From Tricholoma matsutake (Eukaryota > Basidiomycota > Agaricomycetes > Agaricales > Tricholomataceae), in assembly GCA_026075535.2 (NCBI GenBank), contig AP026546.1, positions 2,480,001 to 2,544,000 of the forward strand: a DNA stretch of 64,000 nucleotides. Reading direction: 5' to 3'. Below, piece after piece: positions 1-11,607 of the stretch. Position 1 is the stretch's first letter; every line of letters starts with the position of its first letter. The notes beneath the pieces were generated by a model. The model made no database searches and was not told the DNA's origin. It saw only the letters and a list, made by a program, of their open reading frames with translations. The position numbers were made by a program, and so were the translations under genes.

Positions 1-864
1 GCGATCTGGGAGGAAGATGACTTTCTTGTTTTTCTTTGTATCTAGTACATCTTTTTATATAAAATAAAGAAACTACCTAAAAAGGCTAGAGAACATGAGG
101 CAAACATGTGGAAAACTCGAGGCAAAAGATAATAGAAGTATATCAGAACAATAAAGCGAGACTAGAAAGGGTGAATATAACACATGATGAAGAAATAATA
201 AGAAAGAATAGCTAAAAGTGGACTGTCCTTGTTATAAATTGAATAAAACATCAGAAACTGCTTCGAGCAGACTGTATGCATGCACATGCAGTCGAAATGT
301 GTTCAAGATACTCGAGATAGTGTCCCATGTGTCCAGCATGCATCCGAAGATTGTTCAAATAGGAAATACTGTGTCCAAAGATGTTTTTCGAGGTTCGAGG
401 TTTTTCAAAGATTTTCGAAGATTCTTTGGACTTCGTTCATGGCCCGAAATCGGTGCGATATTGTTCAACAATGGTAAGGGATACATCTGGCATGTGTGTG
501 ATGACTATTCAGATAGCGATATAGTGTCCAATGTCAATTTTTGATGTTCAATGATTTTCAAAGTCAGTCGAGGAAATATTGGACTGGTTCGAAGGCTGAT
601 ATTGCTGCAATATTGCTCGAGACTGGTTCGGAACTCATCAATGATGTTCCAAGTGTATATCCTGAGCTGTACGAAGGTCAGGGGAATTGTATTATGGTGG
701 CCAAAGGCATACAAAGAATTTTGAGGTGTCACAAAGAATTTTGAAGCATTTTCGTGACTTTGTAGAGGTTTGTAGAGCTTCGGAGGGGTTCGTATGGGTT
801 CGTAGAGCTTTGACAATAATCGTAGATGTGTTTTCCAAGCTTGAACAACAAGGTGGACCTATCA
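1..864 (-). repeat. Ty3/gypsy LTR, cut by window edge
   Basis: This stretch is nearly identical to the right part of the solo LTR at 23397-24699; position 1 aligns with about 23803. It ends at 864 in TGGACCTATCA, the reverse complement of the TGATAGGTC head shared by all LTRs of this family here. It is therefore a minus-strand LTR whose U5 side lies outside the window. Short reading frames inside are not coding. Differences from the other copy are mostly C/T and G/A. Confidence 0.85.
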
Positions 865-1075
865 ACACCCATTGGCATGCCAAGAAGGGGAGAATGTAGA
901 GGGCCACTACCCAATCGGGTAGGTGAGCTTACATAATACAGGAGAGCCCGGATAGACATAGCCAACCAGCTAGTACCGGGATCTCCCAAGCCTTACACTA
1001 CCACTATATTGAGAATACCACATACTGTTATATTCTCGTCAGGTGGCTAAGTAAGCAACTACTACCACACCCTTA
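865..1075 (+). repeat. 3' end of a different Ty3 element: polypurine tract and LTR head
   Basis: Immediately after the LTR end come codons resembling a gypsy pol C-terminus and a purine run (AAGAAGGGGAGAA, about 882-894), then TGTAGAGGGCC, which looks like the start of an LTR at 895. The LTR head runs to about 1075, where a chromodomain-type integrase frame begins, so it is truncated. The family is unidentified and no second copy is in the window. Confidence 0.5.
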
Positions 1076-2375
1076 CATTATTGGTGGCCTGGAATCTCTA
1101 AATATGTGTTGGGGTATGTGGATGGATGTGATATGTGCATGAGGGGGAAGAAATTTCCAGAGAAACCTGCAGGGAAATTAATGCTGAATCCTATACCTAA
1201 AGCACCACAGCAAGACATATCTGTGGATTTTATTACCGGATTACCTGAGGCTCAAGGGTACAATGCAATATTCATAGTATGTGACCACTTCACGAAGGAG
1301 GTCCATATTATTCCTACTACTACAGAAACCTCATCATTGGGCTTGGTGTGCCTCTATCTAAATCAGGTATGGCAATTACATGGATTACCAGATACCATTA
1401 TCTCCGATCATGGACCACAATTTGCTTTCGTGTTTATGCGAGAACTAAACAACGTATTGGGGATTCAAACTAAATTATCTATGGCATATCACCTGCAAAC
1501 TGATGGGCAGACAGAGAGAATGAACCAGGAGTTGGAGCAGTACCTACATATGTTTGTCAACTACCAACAAATGGCCCAAATGGTTGGCAATTGCCAAATT
1601 TTCCCACAATAATAAATTCCATTTGGCTACTTGCATATCACCCTTCTTTGCTAATTACGGGTATCATCCCCACATGGGAATAGAACCCAGAAGGGAAGTC
1701 AAAGTACAGTCAGTAGAAGATTTTGTATCTAAGATGCAAAAGGTACAAGAGGAAGCAGAGGCGGCATTGAAGAAAGCATGTGATGACATGATGCAACACG
1801 TGGATCGTACTCGAGCATGTGCTCCAGAGTACAAAGTTGGTGACTTGGTATGGCTAAGTACCAAGGACCTAAATATTCCACGACCTTCTAGGAAACTTAC
1901 AGAGAAACAAGTTGGCCCATACACAATCTCTAAAGTAATTTCACCTAATGTGGTAGTGCTAAAATTACCCCAATCATTCAAAATTGATCCCAAGATTAAC
2001 ATTTCCCACCTATGCCCCAACTGCCTGCCCACTATTCCTGGCCAACAAACCACTCCACAACCTCTGATAATAGTAGAAGGTGCTCCAGAATATATAGTTG
2101 AAGAAATTCTAGACTCACATCTTCAACAGAATAAATTGGAGTTCTTAATAAAGTGGAAGAACTATACTGATGAAAATAATTCATGGGAACCCAAAGAGAA
2201 TTGTAAGCGAGCACGTAATCTGATCACCCAATTCTTTAAATGTGATCCAAATGCTCCATGTCGCATTGTGAGAATGGTATATGAGGGGATGAAATTCTGG
2301 CCTTACCAAAAATTTCACAGAGGGGACAGATACAATATTTTCTTGCCTGGAAGTCCAGGCATAAAAGGGGGGTAA
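1076..2375 (+). pseudogene. Chromovirus (Ty3/gypsy) integrase with C-terminal chromodomain, 5'-truncated and frameshifted
   Basis: The reading frame opens inside the integrase zinc-binding domain (HYWWPG, then CDMC near 1130). The catalytic core follows, with acidic residues in context: VDFITGLP, then SDHGPQF, then GQTERMNQ, matching the D,D,E pattern of retroviral-type integrases. Around 1555-1575 the frame changes once (NYQQ to WPKWLAIAKF). The second part holds the integrase C-terminal domain and ends in a chromodomain (IVEEILDS ... FLIKWKNY ... NSWEP, about 2090-2200), which in chromoviruses directs insertion to heterochromatin. RT and RNase H are missing upstream. The TAA stop at 2373-2375 abuts a purine tract and LTR. 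The frameshift and truncation make it inactive. Confidence 0.9.
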
Positions 2376-2756
2376 TGTTAGGAAACAGCCCCATTACCTA
2401 ATAAAATTTCATTTTATTTTATTATGTCGAATTATGCTACATTACGCCAAATGATGCTACACTTTGATAGCGTGAGAATTTATTTCGCACACATCAATAT
2501 GTATGTGCATGTATGAGTGCATCAGTAACAACAATGTACAATATATGTAATATAGTATATAAACCCTAAATATACACCTAGGGGACCCCAGTTGTGTTCT
2601 CTTAGGTATTCCACCTACACTTGTGGTGTGAAATGCCTTTCTCAACAAACTCATCTATTAATAACCCCTTGCATCAAAACCATCAATTCCCCCATTATGT
2701 GCATGCATCATGCCCCCTTCTTGTAGAGAGAACCCACACAGTCTTAGCTAGCAGAT
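2376..2756 (+). repeat. 3' LTR of the chromovirus
   Basis: A purine tract (AAAAGGGGGG, 2363-2372) precedes TGTTAGGAAACAG at 2376, the normal position for a 3' LTR after an integrase stop. The right limit is approximate: by 2757 a protease frame of another element has begun and I could not identify a CA terminus with confidence. Confidence 0.65.
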
Positions 2757-2939
2757 AGTGGGTGTCACCCTAACAATCTCTGTGTACAACGTCAATGGCA
2801 CACCAAATGAGGTGGGCAGCATTTCGGAGGTTTGGGACTGCATCCTACATTATCAAAATCACTCTGAACATGCTACATTTGTGGTAACAGGTCTGGGCAA
2901 CCAGGACATTATCCTTGGCATCACCTGGTTAGGGAATAG
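2757..2939 (+). pseudogene. Fragment of a Ty3/gypsy aspartic protease region
   Basis: The frame GVTLTISVYNVNGTPNE ... QDIILGITWL resembles the C-terminal half of the retropepsin-like domain of basidiomycete Ty3 elements, including the ILG-x-TWL strand near the end. The active-site DxG is not in the fragment. The frame is cut exactly where a hAT-like terminal inverted repeat begins (2940), and the continuation is not found on the far side at 4926, so sequence was lost. It cannot be functional. Confidence 0.6.
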
Positions 2940-4925
2940 CATGGGTGCAGGTAAACCTGCGGTGTTTAGGTCACGGGGTATACAGGTGCGGATATGGTGC
3001 CTGAAATCCTCAACCTGTGTCATACCATACCCATACACATGGTGTTGCAGGTTTTCATGGGTATTGCTCAGCTACAGTAACTTATCATAATTATACTTAA
3101 TTTATCTATTTCAATCTTCATTAGTTGTCTAATGGTCACTGTGGCCAATACACATGAAAAATGCAATGTCTGGAGACCGTGGGAATGGGACTGACAACAA
3201 TGATTGAGCTTCAATCAACGTTGTTATCACACTCACAGTAAGTAACCTTTTATGTAAAAGGTTGTCTTGTCTTTTCACTACTAATCTGCCTTTCTTCTTT
3301 TATAGATCATATCTTGTATTCTCACCATGACAGCCTCCCCCATTGACATTCCCAGTAAGTTGTTTCTTTCTGTTCAACTACTCTAACAAAATGTTCTTTT
3401 TTCTAGGTTTCAGTGTTTCCAGCTCGACAATGGCTGCCCAATGCCAGGTATGCCCCCTATCACCTTCTCCACCCACCCCAACTCACACCCCACCACCGGA
3501 TGAACCACGACCCAGCACCGTAGGGACTACCTGACAACGATGGAGATGGCAGATGACGATGATGGCAACGAGGGGTGGACAACAATGAGGGCAAAGAGGA
3601 CAGGGACAGAGACCAGGACTAGCCCAACGCCCTGATAACGCAATGCCATGGAAAATGACAACGGATTGAAGACAAAGATGCATACGAGGGTGAGGTACAG
3701 GCCAAAATGACGTGTAGACACACATTGTTTGGGCCCTAGGTAAGTGTTTTTTATGCTCCTCTCTTGTTTTTTCTCATTAAACTAACTTCTATTTTCATTA
3801 TTTACAGCTCTTATCTCACAACAACACTACCACCGCCCGCAAACTTCCCACTAACCCCAATTACCTCCATCCCCCACCACGACCTTCTCCACCACTGCAA
3901 GCAACTGCTCGCAGGGTGGCAACGGGTTCTGCTCCCATACAGCAGTGGCCACACCAACAACTATGGTCCAGGACCACAAAGATGGCTCCTCCACCGTGAG
4001 CTGGCCTCGTCAACAACAGTAGCAGCAGTAGCAAAAGTTATGAGGGCTGCTGCCATGCCAGCACCGCTCCTTCTGCTATGGGGAGTAAATGTGGCAGGAT
4101 GATCACAACCAGGGGGTGGAGGTGACAAAAGACAAATGACGGAGACCAGGGGCAACATAGGGTGACCACAACCAGGGGGCAGGGGCAACAAACAATGGAA
4201 ACTGGGGACAATGTAGGGTGACCACAACCAAGGGGTGGAAACGATGAACAACAGGGATGGGGTATTGAGCAACAAGGATGAGAGGAAATGACAGGGACAG
4301 GGAAGGGCCAGGGGATCGGGCAGCAGTGACAGCAAATGATGACTCAGCCATTTGGCCTAGGTAAGTTTTTCTTCCTTCATTCTTCATTTTTTCATGTAAC
4401 TAACTATTCTTTTTCCTGTTTAGTATTACTACATGTTTTAACAGCAACTACTAATTGACAATAGAGACAATTGGAGGAGACGGGATGGGAAGAGGGGCAC
4501 AATGATACCTGGGGATGACAGGCTACCACTGGAGGATGATACATAGGTTCATGTTGGCTTTGCTGTATCTGTTATCCCTGTAATAGTGTAGTATTGAATT
4601 GCTAATGAGATTGCTTTATGCTGCAATCTCAGTCTTTAATTATTTGTTGGACTATATAATTCATTTAAAGTTCATGGGTACAAAGGTGAATATTTTATAA
4701 TGTAAATACATTGTTTTTACAAAGTAGAACTTCAAAAATGACACAAATTGAGAGGTAATTACTGTGGTGAATCAACATGGTGTTGTACCTGTGGTGTTGT
4801 TGTTCCCAAAAAAACTGTGGTAAAAAACTGGCACCACAGTTGCAGTGTTCAAACAGGTGTGGTTTTGACAGGTGTGGGTGTGGTGTGTGAAATGTTACCC
4901 ATGGTGTCACCCGTGATTAACCCTA
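2940..4925 (+). mobile_element. Non-autonomous hAT-like element, family A (copy A1)
   Basis: The left end TAGGGAATAGCATGGGTGC and the right end (reverse complement TAGGGTTAATCACGGGTGA) are diverged versions of the inverted ends of the elements at 14265-15856 and 50692-52647. Those two have clear 8-bp target duplications; here the flanks (CACCTGGT and GTAGAATA) do not match, so one flank is probably rearranged. No transposase frame is visible. The interior carries several intron-like GT...AG segments (for example donors at 3354, 3740 and 4360) and the two palindromes described in the findings (hairpin at about 3699-3739, TGAGCA-type palindrome at 3895-3919). It is oriented opposite to the other two copies. 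Confidence 0.75.
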
Positions 4926-4971
4926 GTAGAATATCATATACTGACACTTTTTAGACCCTCGGATAACTGTG

Positions 4972-5099
4972 ATGGAGTACAGTGGTGTTCCTGTCATTGT
5001 TGATTCTGTTGCTGAGGCGTGGGAACTCATGGCAGTACATCGCATTCATGATGATCTTTCAATACTTACCTCCGAGGTGAACATATCACAATTTGTATG
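4972..5099 (+). other. Exon-like remnant followed by an intron-like segment
   Basis: An ATG at 4972 opens a 42-codon frame (MEYSGVPVIVDSVAEAWELM...) that ends at a consensus donor GTAAGT at 5100. A pyrimidine-rich stretch and TTTTAG follow at about 5160. The remainder to 5283 is AC/GT-rich and similar in texture to the hAT-like interiors. I do not recognise the peptide; it may be a coding relic within a transposon or chance. Confidence 0.3.
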
Positions 5100-5283
5100 G
5101 TAAGTTTTTATTGTTTCGTTGCATTTTTCTTTAGTAACTATTGTTTCAATTAGATTTTAGGTTCTAGTTGTTTTGTGACAATGGTCACCAATGGCCTGGA
5201 CTAAGATGAACAACAACAACAACAATGTGACAGCAACAGTGATGGGGCAAGAACAACACATGAAGAACTGGTGCAGGTGATGG

Positions 5284-5479
5284 TGTAACCGTGCATCTTG
5301 CCATCACCACAGTCAGCAGGTACATACATGGTCACATGACCACATTTAGATACCCACGTAGGCTACAGACGGTTCATCATTCCATACCACTGCTATAGAT
5401 TGTGTTGCCCATGCTTTGGGGCTCTTATCCTGTGTTTGCCGAGTCTCTGCACTGTCTGCGTTGAGACTGTACATCTCCA
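5284..5479 (+). repeat. Direct repeat, 5' LTR portion
   Basis: Matches 7593-7788 over 196 bp. The sequence continues as a CT-rich leader to the ATG at 5670, and the true end of the LTR inside that leader is not determined. Confidence 0.75.
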
Positions 5480-5669
5480 TCTGGTGACAACCGGTCGATT
5501 TGACTCTGCACACTCCATTTTGGCCCATTTTCCTCAGCTGTTTCACTGTTTTTTCCTCAGGCTCTGTTTTCACTCTGCTACCCTCTCTCTGCTTCTGTGC
5601 TTTGTCTCTGTTATCTACTGTCTACTGTCTACAGCAGGCAGTAGCTACTCTATCTGGGACTCTATCACC

Positions 5670-7450
5670 ATGGCAAAGAACAACCAGGCCACGAAAATGG
5701 CAACATCATCGATAGCAGCACCACACCCCATCAAATTTGACCCGAGATTTGCCATCATGCTCAATGGTGAGCATACACCAATGAAGCTATCACTGGCAAC
5801 CTGCATTTGGGGCATGCAACAATACAAGAATGAGATCTACAAGGAGATCATATGATGCAGCCATGAGGAAGGGTTTAGACAAGCACAGGATTTCTATGGG
5901 CCGATGCTAGAAGAAACACAGGAGACACAGCTTGAGGTAGGGAGATCGCTAGGGGATAAGGAAGGCTACGATAGGGGACTGAAAGAGGGAGAAGAAAAAG
6001 GGAGAACAGCTGAATGAGAGGTATGGGAGGTGAAAGGTGTGTTGAGCCGCAGACATGGATCTGGGTCGATGAGGACATACAAACAGAGCAAACAACATGC
6101 ACAACTATGAACTGCAGCACACAGACCACCACCTCCTGCACTGCCGATGCCATTACCCAAATGGCACCCTGTGATGAGCTGCCACATCCACTGGTCGATG
6201 TGGGGACGTCTATGGACACCGTTCCCCAGCCTTCCACCACCTATGTCGACACCAGCTCCCAGACAGCCTCCAGCTCCACTGCTGATGCTTTTATGCAGAT
6301 GGAACCCCATGATGGCACCCCCACCAGTTCGCCATCACCACCGCCATCTGCCATGTCACTGCTGATGATGCCAGCACAGCCCCCATCACTGATGCCAATG
6401 TCGTCGACAATGGCCACCACCACCTCATCCCCAGCTTTGAAAAAGCAAGCCACAGCCTCAAAACGATGGCACACTCTGCCAAGTCGACCTACAACCCCAC
6501 TGCCGAGTCCCCAGCCCTGCATTCCACACACTGAGCCTCACCATCCCACGGCCACGACACTGCTGACAACGGCAACAGTACCCGCTACAACCACCCCAGA
6601 AACAACAACCTGGGCTACATCTAGCACCAATCCGGCTACCACTACATTGGAGCAAGCTGCCCAGGCAGACAACCACCCATGAAGACGGTCTACAGCCCAG
6701 CAGACCGAGCTATGTGACAATGAGCAGGTGTGCTTGTCAAAACACATTGTTTACTCGGCAGAACAACCCTGCTCACCCCAGGACTCCCAATGAAGGCCCA
6801 GGACACCTCCTACATCACCCTGCCACCCACAGCTCCCTTCCTTGACCCCTGCTCCAGACCTCGAGCCCCAGACCCCCTGCAAATGAGCCATTTTGCCACT
6901 GCCTGGGTGGTACACCCCTCCTGCATCACCAATGACACTGTCCACACCCACAGAAACTCCCTGTTTGCCCCCTGTGCTCCCTCCACTGTATATAGCCCCT
7001 GCAGCCACTGTTTTACAGCCCCCATTCCCTACTGAACCCCCTTTGAGCCCCGTACTGCCGCTGTCAATGCCTGCACCCCCACGTTTCGACTGGGCTGACG
7101 ACACCGTGTTGATGCCAACCACTAGTATGCAGTCGCAAGACCTCTCCGGTCTGCGAATGGGCTGTACCCAGCCGTTTGGGACCCTGTGACAATGACGACC
7201 TCCACCCTGTTCCTCTATACCCCCATGACAATTCTTTCACCGATCTCATGTTTCCCCACCTCATTCTAAACCATTCATTACCTGATGTCATCCCTCCGGT
7301 ATAGGCCCAGGCAAGCCTGTCATCACCATTCCATTTAGAACCCTGGCTCCTACCCCTACACCTGCACCTGTACCTCCAGCTCTGGTACTCAACTGGGATC
7401 GAGACCCCCATTTCATCAATTTGAGTCAGGCCCTTCATGCCTTGGGATAG
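5670..7450 (+). pseudogene. Gag-like protein of a non-autonomous LTR element
   Basis: The ATG at 5670 starts MAKNNQATKMATSS ... HPIKFDPRF; an in-frame TGA follows after codon 61, then a Gly/Glu/Arg-rich helical stretch with FYGPMLEETQE and LGDKEGYDRGL. Ser/Thr-rich repeats with TQT, GTSMDT and DTSSQT motifs continue in another frame (about 6014-6682). The C-terminal part shows PRFDWADDT, LRMGCTQPFGTL and finally NWDRDPHFINLSQALHALG before TAG at 7448-7450. From memory, this order of motifs recurs in many Agaricomycete hypothetical proteins tied to gag-only LTR elements. At least one stop and two frame changes make this copy inactive. There is no CCHC knuckle. Confidence 0.55.
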
Positions 7451-7592
7451 ACACCACCATGCTGAGCTTTTTATTTTAATTTTTCATTCACTGCATATAT
7501 TATCATTGGATATTTCAGACATCATTTTCCTGTGTTTCTTTTCATCTAGAGTTGATCGCAATGAGGGCATTGCTATTGTGTAGGGAGGCACA

Positions 7593-7788
7593 TGTAACCG
7601 TGCATCTCGCCATCACCACAGCCAGCAAGTACATACACAGTCACGTGACCACATGTAGATATCCACATAGGCTACAGATGGTTCATCATTCCATACCACT
7701 GCTATAGATTGTGTTGCCCATGCTTTGGGGCTCTTCTCCTGTGTTCACCGAGTCTCCGCACTGTCTGCATTGAGACTGTATGTCTCCA
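7593..7788 (+). repeat. Direct repeat, 3' LTR portion (truncated)
   Basis: Second copy of the 196-bp repeat, starting TGTAACCGTGCATCTCG. The match stops at 7788, where the sequence switches to AC-rich repeat-module DNA. Confidence 0.7.
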
Positions 7789-8700
7789 ATGGCGATGGCA
7801 GCATACAAAGAAGAAAACAAGAAAAACAGCCCAAGAGACGTCGACAATGCCTCTTGGGCCATAAGTGAGTTTTGTTTCTTTTTTTCTCACATTTTGTTGC
7901 TACTATATTTTTCAGGTACTAATTCAACGATGATGGCTATGACCAGCACCAAGGGTGAATGACAGTGACAACAACCTGGCACCCACTACCACCGCTGCAC
8001 AATGGAGAGTACTACAACAGCAACAACAAGGACAATGGGGACCACCACAAGATGACGACGTGGGCACAGCATCAATGGGGATGGGGATGACAGGAATGGG
8101 GATGATGCCATGACACAAACTGCAGCAAGCGGCAGACAATGAGGTGGACAATGAGGAAGGGAACTAAGGTGGAAAGCACAGGTGCTGAAGACAGCACCAT
8201 ACAGCGAGGGAGGAACACAAAAAGGGCCCAAGGGACATCAATGACATCTCTTGGGCCATAGGTATTTTTTTTTCTGTTCTCATTTCATTTTTTATTACTA
8301 ACAAAAATTTTAGGTCTGCCCAGACCACAAAATGAACAAGGAGACCCAGTGGCATAGCGACAAGGGGAATGCCTGGGACAGGGACGACCCAGACAATGGC
8401 AAGGACACCAGGGAAGAGGACAACGACGAGGAAGAGAACAGCAACAACAAAGAGGACAGCAATGATGAGAACAATGACAATGAAGGCCCAGCAAACTGGG
8501 ATGATGAGGACAGGATGACAGGCATGGCCCAGCACCCACTGCCATCACTGTGACCACAAAACAACAGTGGGGACAAAGATGAGGCTGGACCACAGGATGA
8601 TCAGGACAGCAGCAGCAGAAGATGGCGAGGGGAGGAGGGCCATGTATGCTCTTCACTGGGCAAATGTCCATGAGTTGATGCTTGCACATGTAGGATGTAT
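7789..8700 (+). other. Hairpin-plus-intron modules, probable hAT-like interior fragment
   Basis: Two copies of the module seen inside the hAT-like elements lie here. At about 7828-7862 GCCCAAGAG...CTCTTGGGC is followed by TAAGTGAG and a pyrimidine run ending in TTCAG. At about 8225-8260 GGCCCAAG...CTTGGGCC is followed by GTATTTTTTT and TTTTAG. Between them the DNA is rich in ACAA and GATG repeats with no convincing reading frame. No terminal inverted repeats were found, so the fragment's limits are unknown. Confidence 0.45.
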
Positions 8701-9226
8701 GTGTTGAGGCTTATAGACTTCTACTATGTAGTCAACAGGATCCCCCCACTGCAGGGAAATTGAAATATATGTTTTTTTTCCCTGGAAGCCAAAAAATAAC
8801 AAAATGTGTGGAAGTATCTGAAGGTTGACACCTGCCACATATCTAATATATATTCTGGGAAGTGAAAATAATATCAGGAAACATTGGAAAGTGGAAGACA
8901 TATCTGACAGGAATCAAACATATGAATGGAATACATCATGAAGCAAAGACATCTGTAAATATTGTGGGCCTGTCAAACCTGACTCCTGAGAATCGGTACA
9001 TAGAATAGAAGGCCCATCAATCAAGCATCAATCATATAAGAAGCACATCCTCAGAGGCTCGAATACAGATCTAAATGCAAAATAACAATCTATAATTAGG
9101 CAGAGGGTGGGCAAGTCACCAATGGGCCAATGATCAGCAGCCTGCTGGTCATCATGGGAGACATCCAGTAGGGCATGGAACAGAATGGTAACTACAGTTG
9201 TTTTGATATATCAATCTGTCCTCTAA
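8701..9226. other. No recognisable feature
   Basis: AT-richer sequence with no convincing gene, repeat or terminal signature. It may be decayed N-terminal coding sequence of the Helitron gene that becomes recognisable at about 9227, but I cannot support that from motifs. Confidence 0.3.
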
Positions 9227-9968
9227 TTGACAGTTGTACATGTATCAGCTATGAACGGTAACTACAGGTGTTTATATATCATCCTGCCAGCATCTGGTGC
9301 TAGACCACTGTTTAGCCAAACAGAAGTTGATATGGAAACTGGCAGTATTGATATGAAAAAAAGAGAATCATGGTTGAATACATTTACATATCCAGTAGCT
9401 TATCTTTTTAGATGTAACACAGACATTACAAGCCTCTGCTCAGGAACAGCAATCAAGGGTGTCCTTTTATATGTCTCAAACTATGTAACAAAACCAGCTC
9501 TTAAGACACATGTTATCTTTGAAACAGTCTGTTCTATGTTCCAGAAGCACTCAATTGGTGGATCTGACAGCCACAAAGATAAAGCATGTAAACTGATGAC
9601 AAAAATTGTCAATTCACTTAGTGTTAAAACTTAAGTTGGAGATTGGTTCTCCAATGGCTTGCATGTATCTGTTGGGTAATCCTGACCACTACACAAAATT
9701 TGACTTTGTTCCAGTCTATTGGCAATCATTTGTAAGAGAGGCAGGAAATCCATGGGAGCAAACTCCTTCCCATATACTGAAGCATTCAGACATTGTAAGT
9801 GGTGAGCATGCAAAAGCAAAAGAAGAATGCTCAGATGTATCAAACAGTACAAAATCTCAGATGAACTCTGAGGAAGAAAAGGAAGCTCATCCTGAAAAGT
9901 TGACTATATTTAAGTGTAATGGACATGTGGTAGGGTTTTCACCTGTTCATGATTATGTCTACCATCCT

Positions 9969-10686
9969 TAGTATTTTAAGGACCAGTCCGGTTTTTTGCC
10001 TTATTTAGCATGTAACTGAGACCGGGACAGTTACATAATGTTCCCAATAAGGAAGGACTGTAACCAGACTGTTTGTAACTGGTTATTTGCAGTTAAACAA
10101 CCAGTTACAACTGGTTAAAAATTGAACCACTTATTAGCAGGTTGAGATCAGTTGCAACCACTATTCTTCTGGTATTTTGAGTCCAAATTATGCATATTCA
10201 TGACACATATAAGGCACAAAAGAGTTGGTGTAAATATACCAAGTTGCTGTCAAGTTATTTCAAAAACATGTTTGATGTGAGTGCCAACTCAGCATGGCTA
10301 TTATGTTAAAGTACCTTGACATTCATGGTATGGAGTAACATGAAACCTTCTTAGCCCATTGGAATGAGTAACTTCATATCAGAATGAACCAGGTTACTTG
10401 ATATTTTCAGTAGGTATTCTTGTGTTCCTAATTTGGATAAACCAGGGACCTAAATTAACCGAACTTGTCACCCTATACTTTCTGTCTATGTGTCTAAGAC
10501 CATGGTCCAGTTTTAGACTGGTCATCAGTTTTTGTCAGTTACAATGTTCATACACATCAGGCATAACTGTAACTGCAACTGGAAAATAACCGGATGTAAC
10601 CGAACCAATAGTCTGGTTACAATCAGTTACAGTCTGGTCCACTTATGGTCTTTTCTCAGTTACAGTGACCGGACCTTGAAACACTA
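9969..10686. mobile_element. Non-autonomous hAT-like element, family B (copy B1)
   Basis: The ends are TAGTATTTTAAGGACC and, reverse complemented, TAGTGTTTCAAGGTCC. It is flanked by an exact 8-bp duplication ACCATCCT (9961-9968 and 10687-10694), the size typical of hAT transposons. Removing it restores the Helitron reading frame (DYVYHP followed by AQFHSH). The 718-bp interior consists of degenerate repeats of the motif around AACYGGTTACA and CCGGTC and has no coding potential. It is a MITE. Confidence 0.92.
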
Positions 10687-10970
10687 ACCATCCTGCACAA
10701 TTTCACTCACATGCTGACATGAAAAGCTACCTGCCAGGAAAGCAAGTAAGGTATTGTCTGAACCTATTACTGATGCTGAATCAGATGAGCAACATAGCTA
10801 CCTCAATGACAATGTTGCAACTAAAATACCAAAGTCTAAGCTACTACAATTCCCAAGTCAACATCCACTAGCAGAAACACAAGGGGTATGTTACTTGAAG
10901 ACTACATGCATACCAAATTTTGTTGGTAACACATTGCCATGTTATGATCAGGGAGATTGTGAGCACTACT

Positions 10971-11065
10971 GTTCTGTCATGTTAACACTGTTCTGTCATG
11001 TTAACACTGTTCTGTCATGTTAACACTGTTCTGTCATGTTAACACTGTTCTGTCATGTTAACACT
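10971..11065 (+). repeat. Tandem repeat, five copies of a 19-bp unit
   Basis: The unit GTTCTGTCATGTTAACACT repeats five times without change (starts at 10971, 10990, 11009, 11028 and 11047). It lies within the Helitron gene at the codons for a conserved TMLTLF-like segment. Because 19 is not a multiple of 3, each extra copy shifts the frame. Perfect identity suggests a recent expansion. Confidence 0.95.
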
Positions 11066-11607
11066 GTTCATGCCATGGAGATCTGGTTTGGACTTATGGC
11101 ATAAATCTGATTCCTGGGATGAAACTTTTCTGTCCCATGAATCTTTGGTTTGACAACTTGAAATAATGAAAAACACAAACATTCACTATGAAGGTTTAGA
11201 TGCCAGAGATGACTCTCATGCTCAAATGAAGAAAGGCACTACAGTAGTGCCACTTACCTGCCAATATTAGTTCTGGATCTGTGCCAGCTCATTCAAGCAT
11301 TTTTATCCTGAATGAGTGATGTGCATGTCATTGATAAGTCATATATGAGCTGTTCATTTCATTCAAAGGAGTGGCAGCAGACAATCAGCAATGTTGCCAA
11401 GCAGTTTCATTTAAATAAAGAACAGGATCATACATTTTGTGTTGTGGCCAATCATGCATGTAGTCCTAACTCAGATCAATTAAAGATGAACATTGCTGGA
11501 ATGGCAGGAACAGCAAAAACACAAGTATTGAAAGCTCTGGTTGAGTTTTTTAAACAAAAAATGAATCTCACCATTTTGTTACTGCTGCACCTACTCAAAG
11601 TGCTGCT

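Larger units (their letters stand above)
5284..7788 (+). mobile_element. Small LTR element with one gag-like gene (LARD/TRIM type)
   Basis: Two direct repeats of 196 bp (5284-5479 and 7593-7788) both start TGTAACCGTGCATC. A purine-rich tract (GTAGGGAGGCACA) precedes the second, as expected for a 3' LTR. The 5' LTR probably runs on to about 5650; the 3' copy appears truncated at 7788, where unrelated sequence follows. The only gene between them is the gag-like relic at 5670-7450; no protease, RT or integrase motif is present, so movement would need another element's enzymes. The repeats differ at about a dozen positions, mostly transitions. Confidence 0.65.
9227..11607 (+). pseudogene. Helitron-type Rep/helicase relic (helitron helicase-like domain plus PIF1 N-terminus)
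   Basis: Three blocks line up with Helitron proteins of basidiomycetes. At 9300-9970 there is METGSIDMKKRESWLNTF, FRCNTDITSLCSGTAIK, YVSNYVTKPALKTHVIFE and GSPMACMYLLGNPDHYT, the conserved helitron helicase-like domain. At 10700-11150, after an inserted element, PSQHPLAETQ, IPNFVGNTLPCYDQGD and SWDETF continue it. At 11312-11607 a PIF1-like helicase begins, with a Walker A variant GMAGTAKTQVLKAL (K retained, GTGKT altered to GTAKT) and then TAAPTQSAA. There is a frame change near 9610-9635, a 718-bp insertion at 9969, a tandem expansion at 10971, and truncation by another element at 11608. The HUH nuclease motif and the rest of the helicase are absent, so it is dead. Confidence 0.85.

Noticed and set aside
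2940..4925. Multi-exon host gene in the 3.2-4.4 kb segment
   Set aside because: The GT...AG segments repeat a module found in other MITEs, exons encode low-complexity peptides with no conserved frame, and the whole lies between inverted termini.
10971..11065. CRISPR-like array
   Set aside because: Units are contiguous with no spacers, and the context is a eukaryotic Helitron gene.
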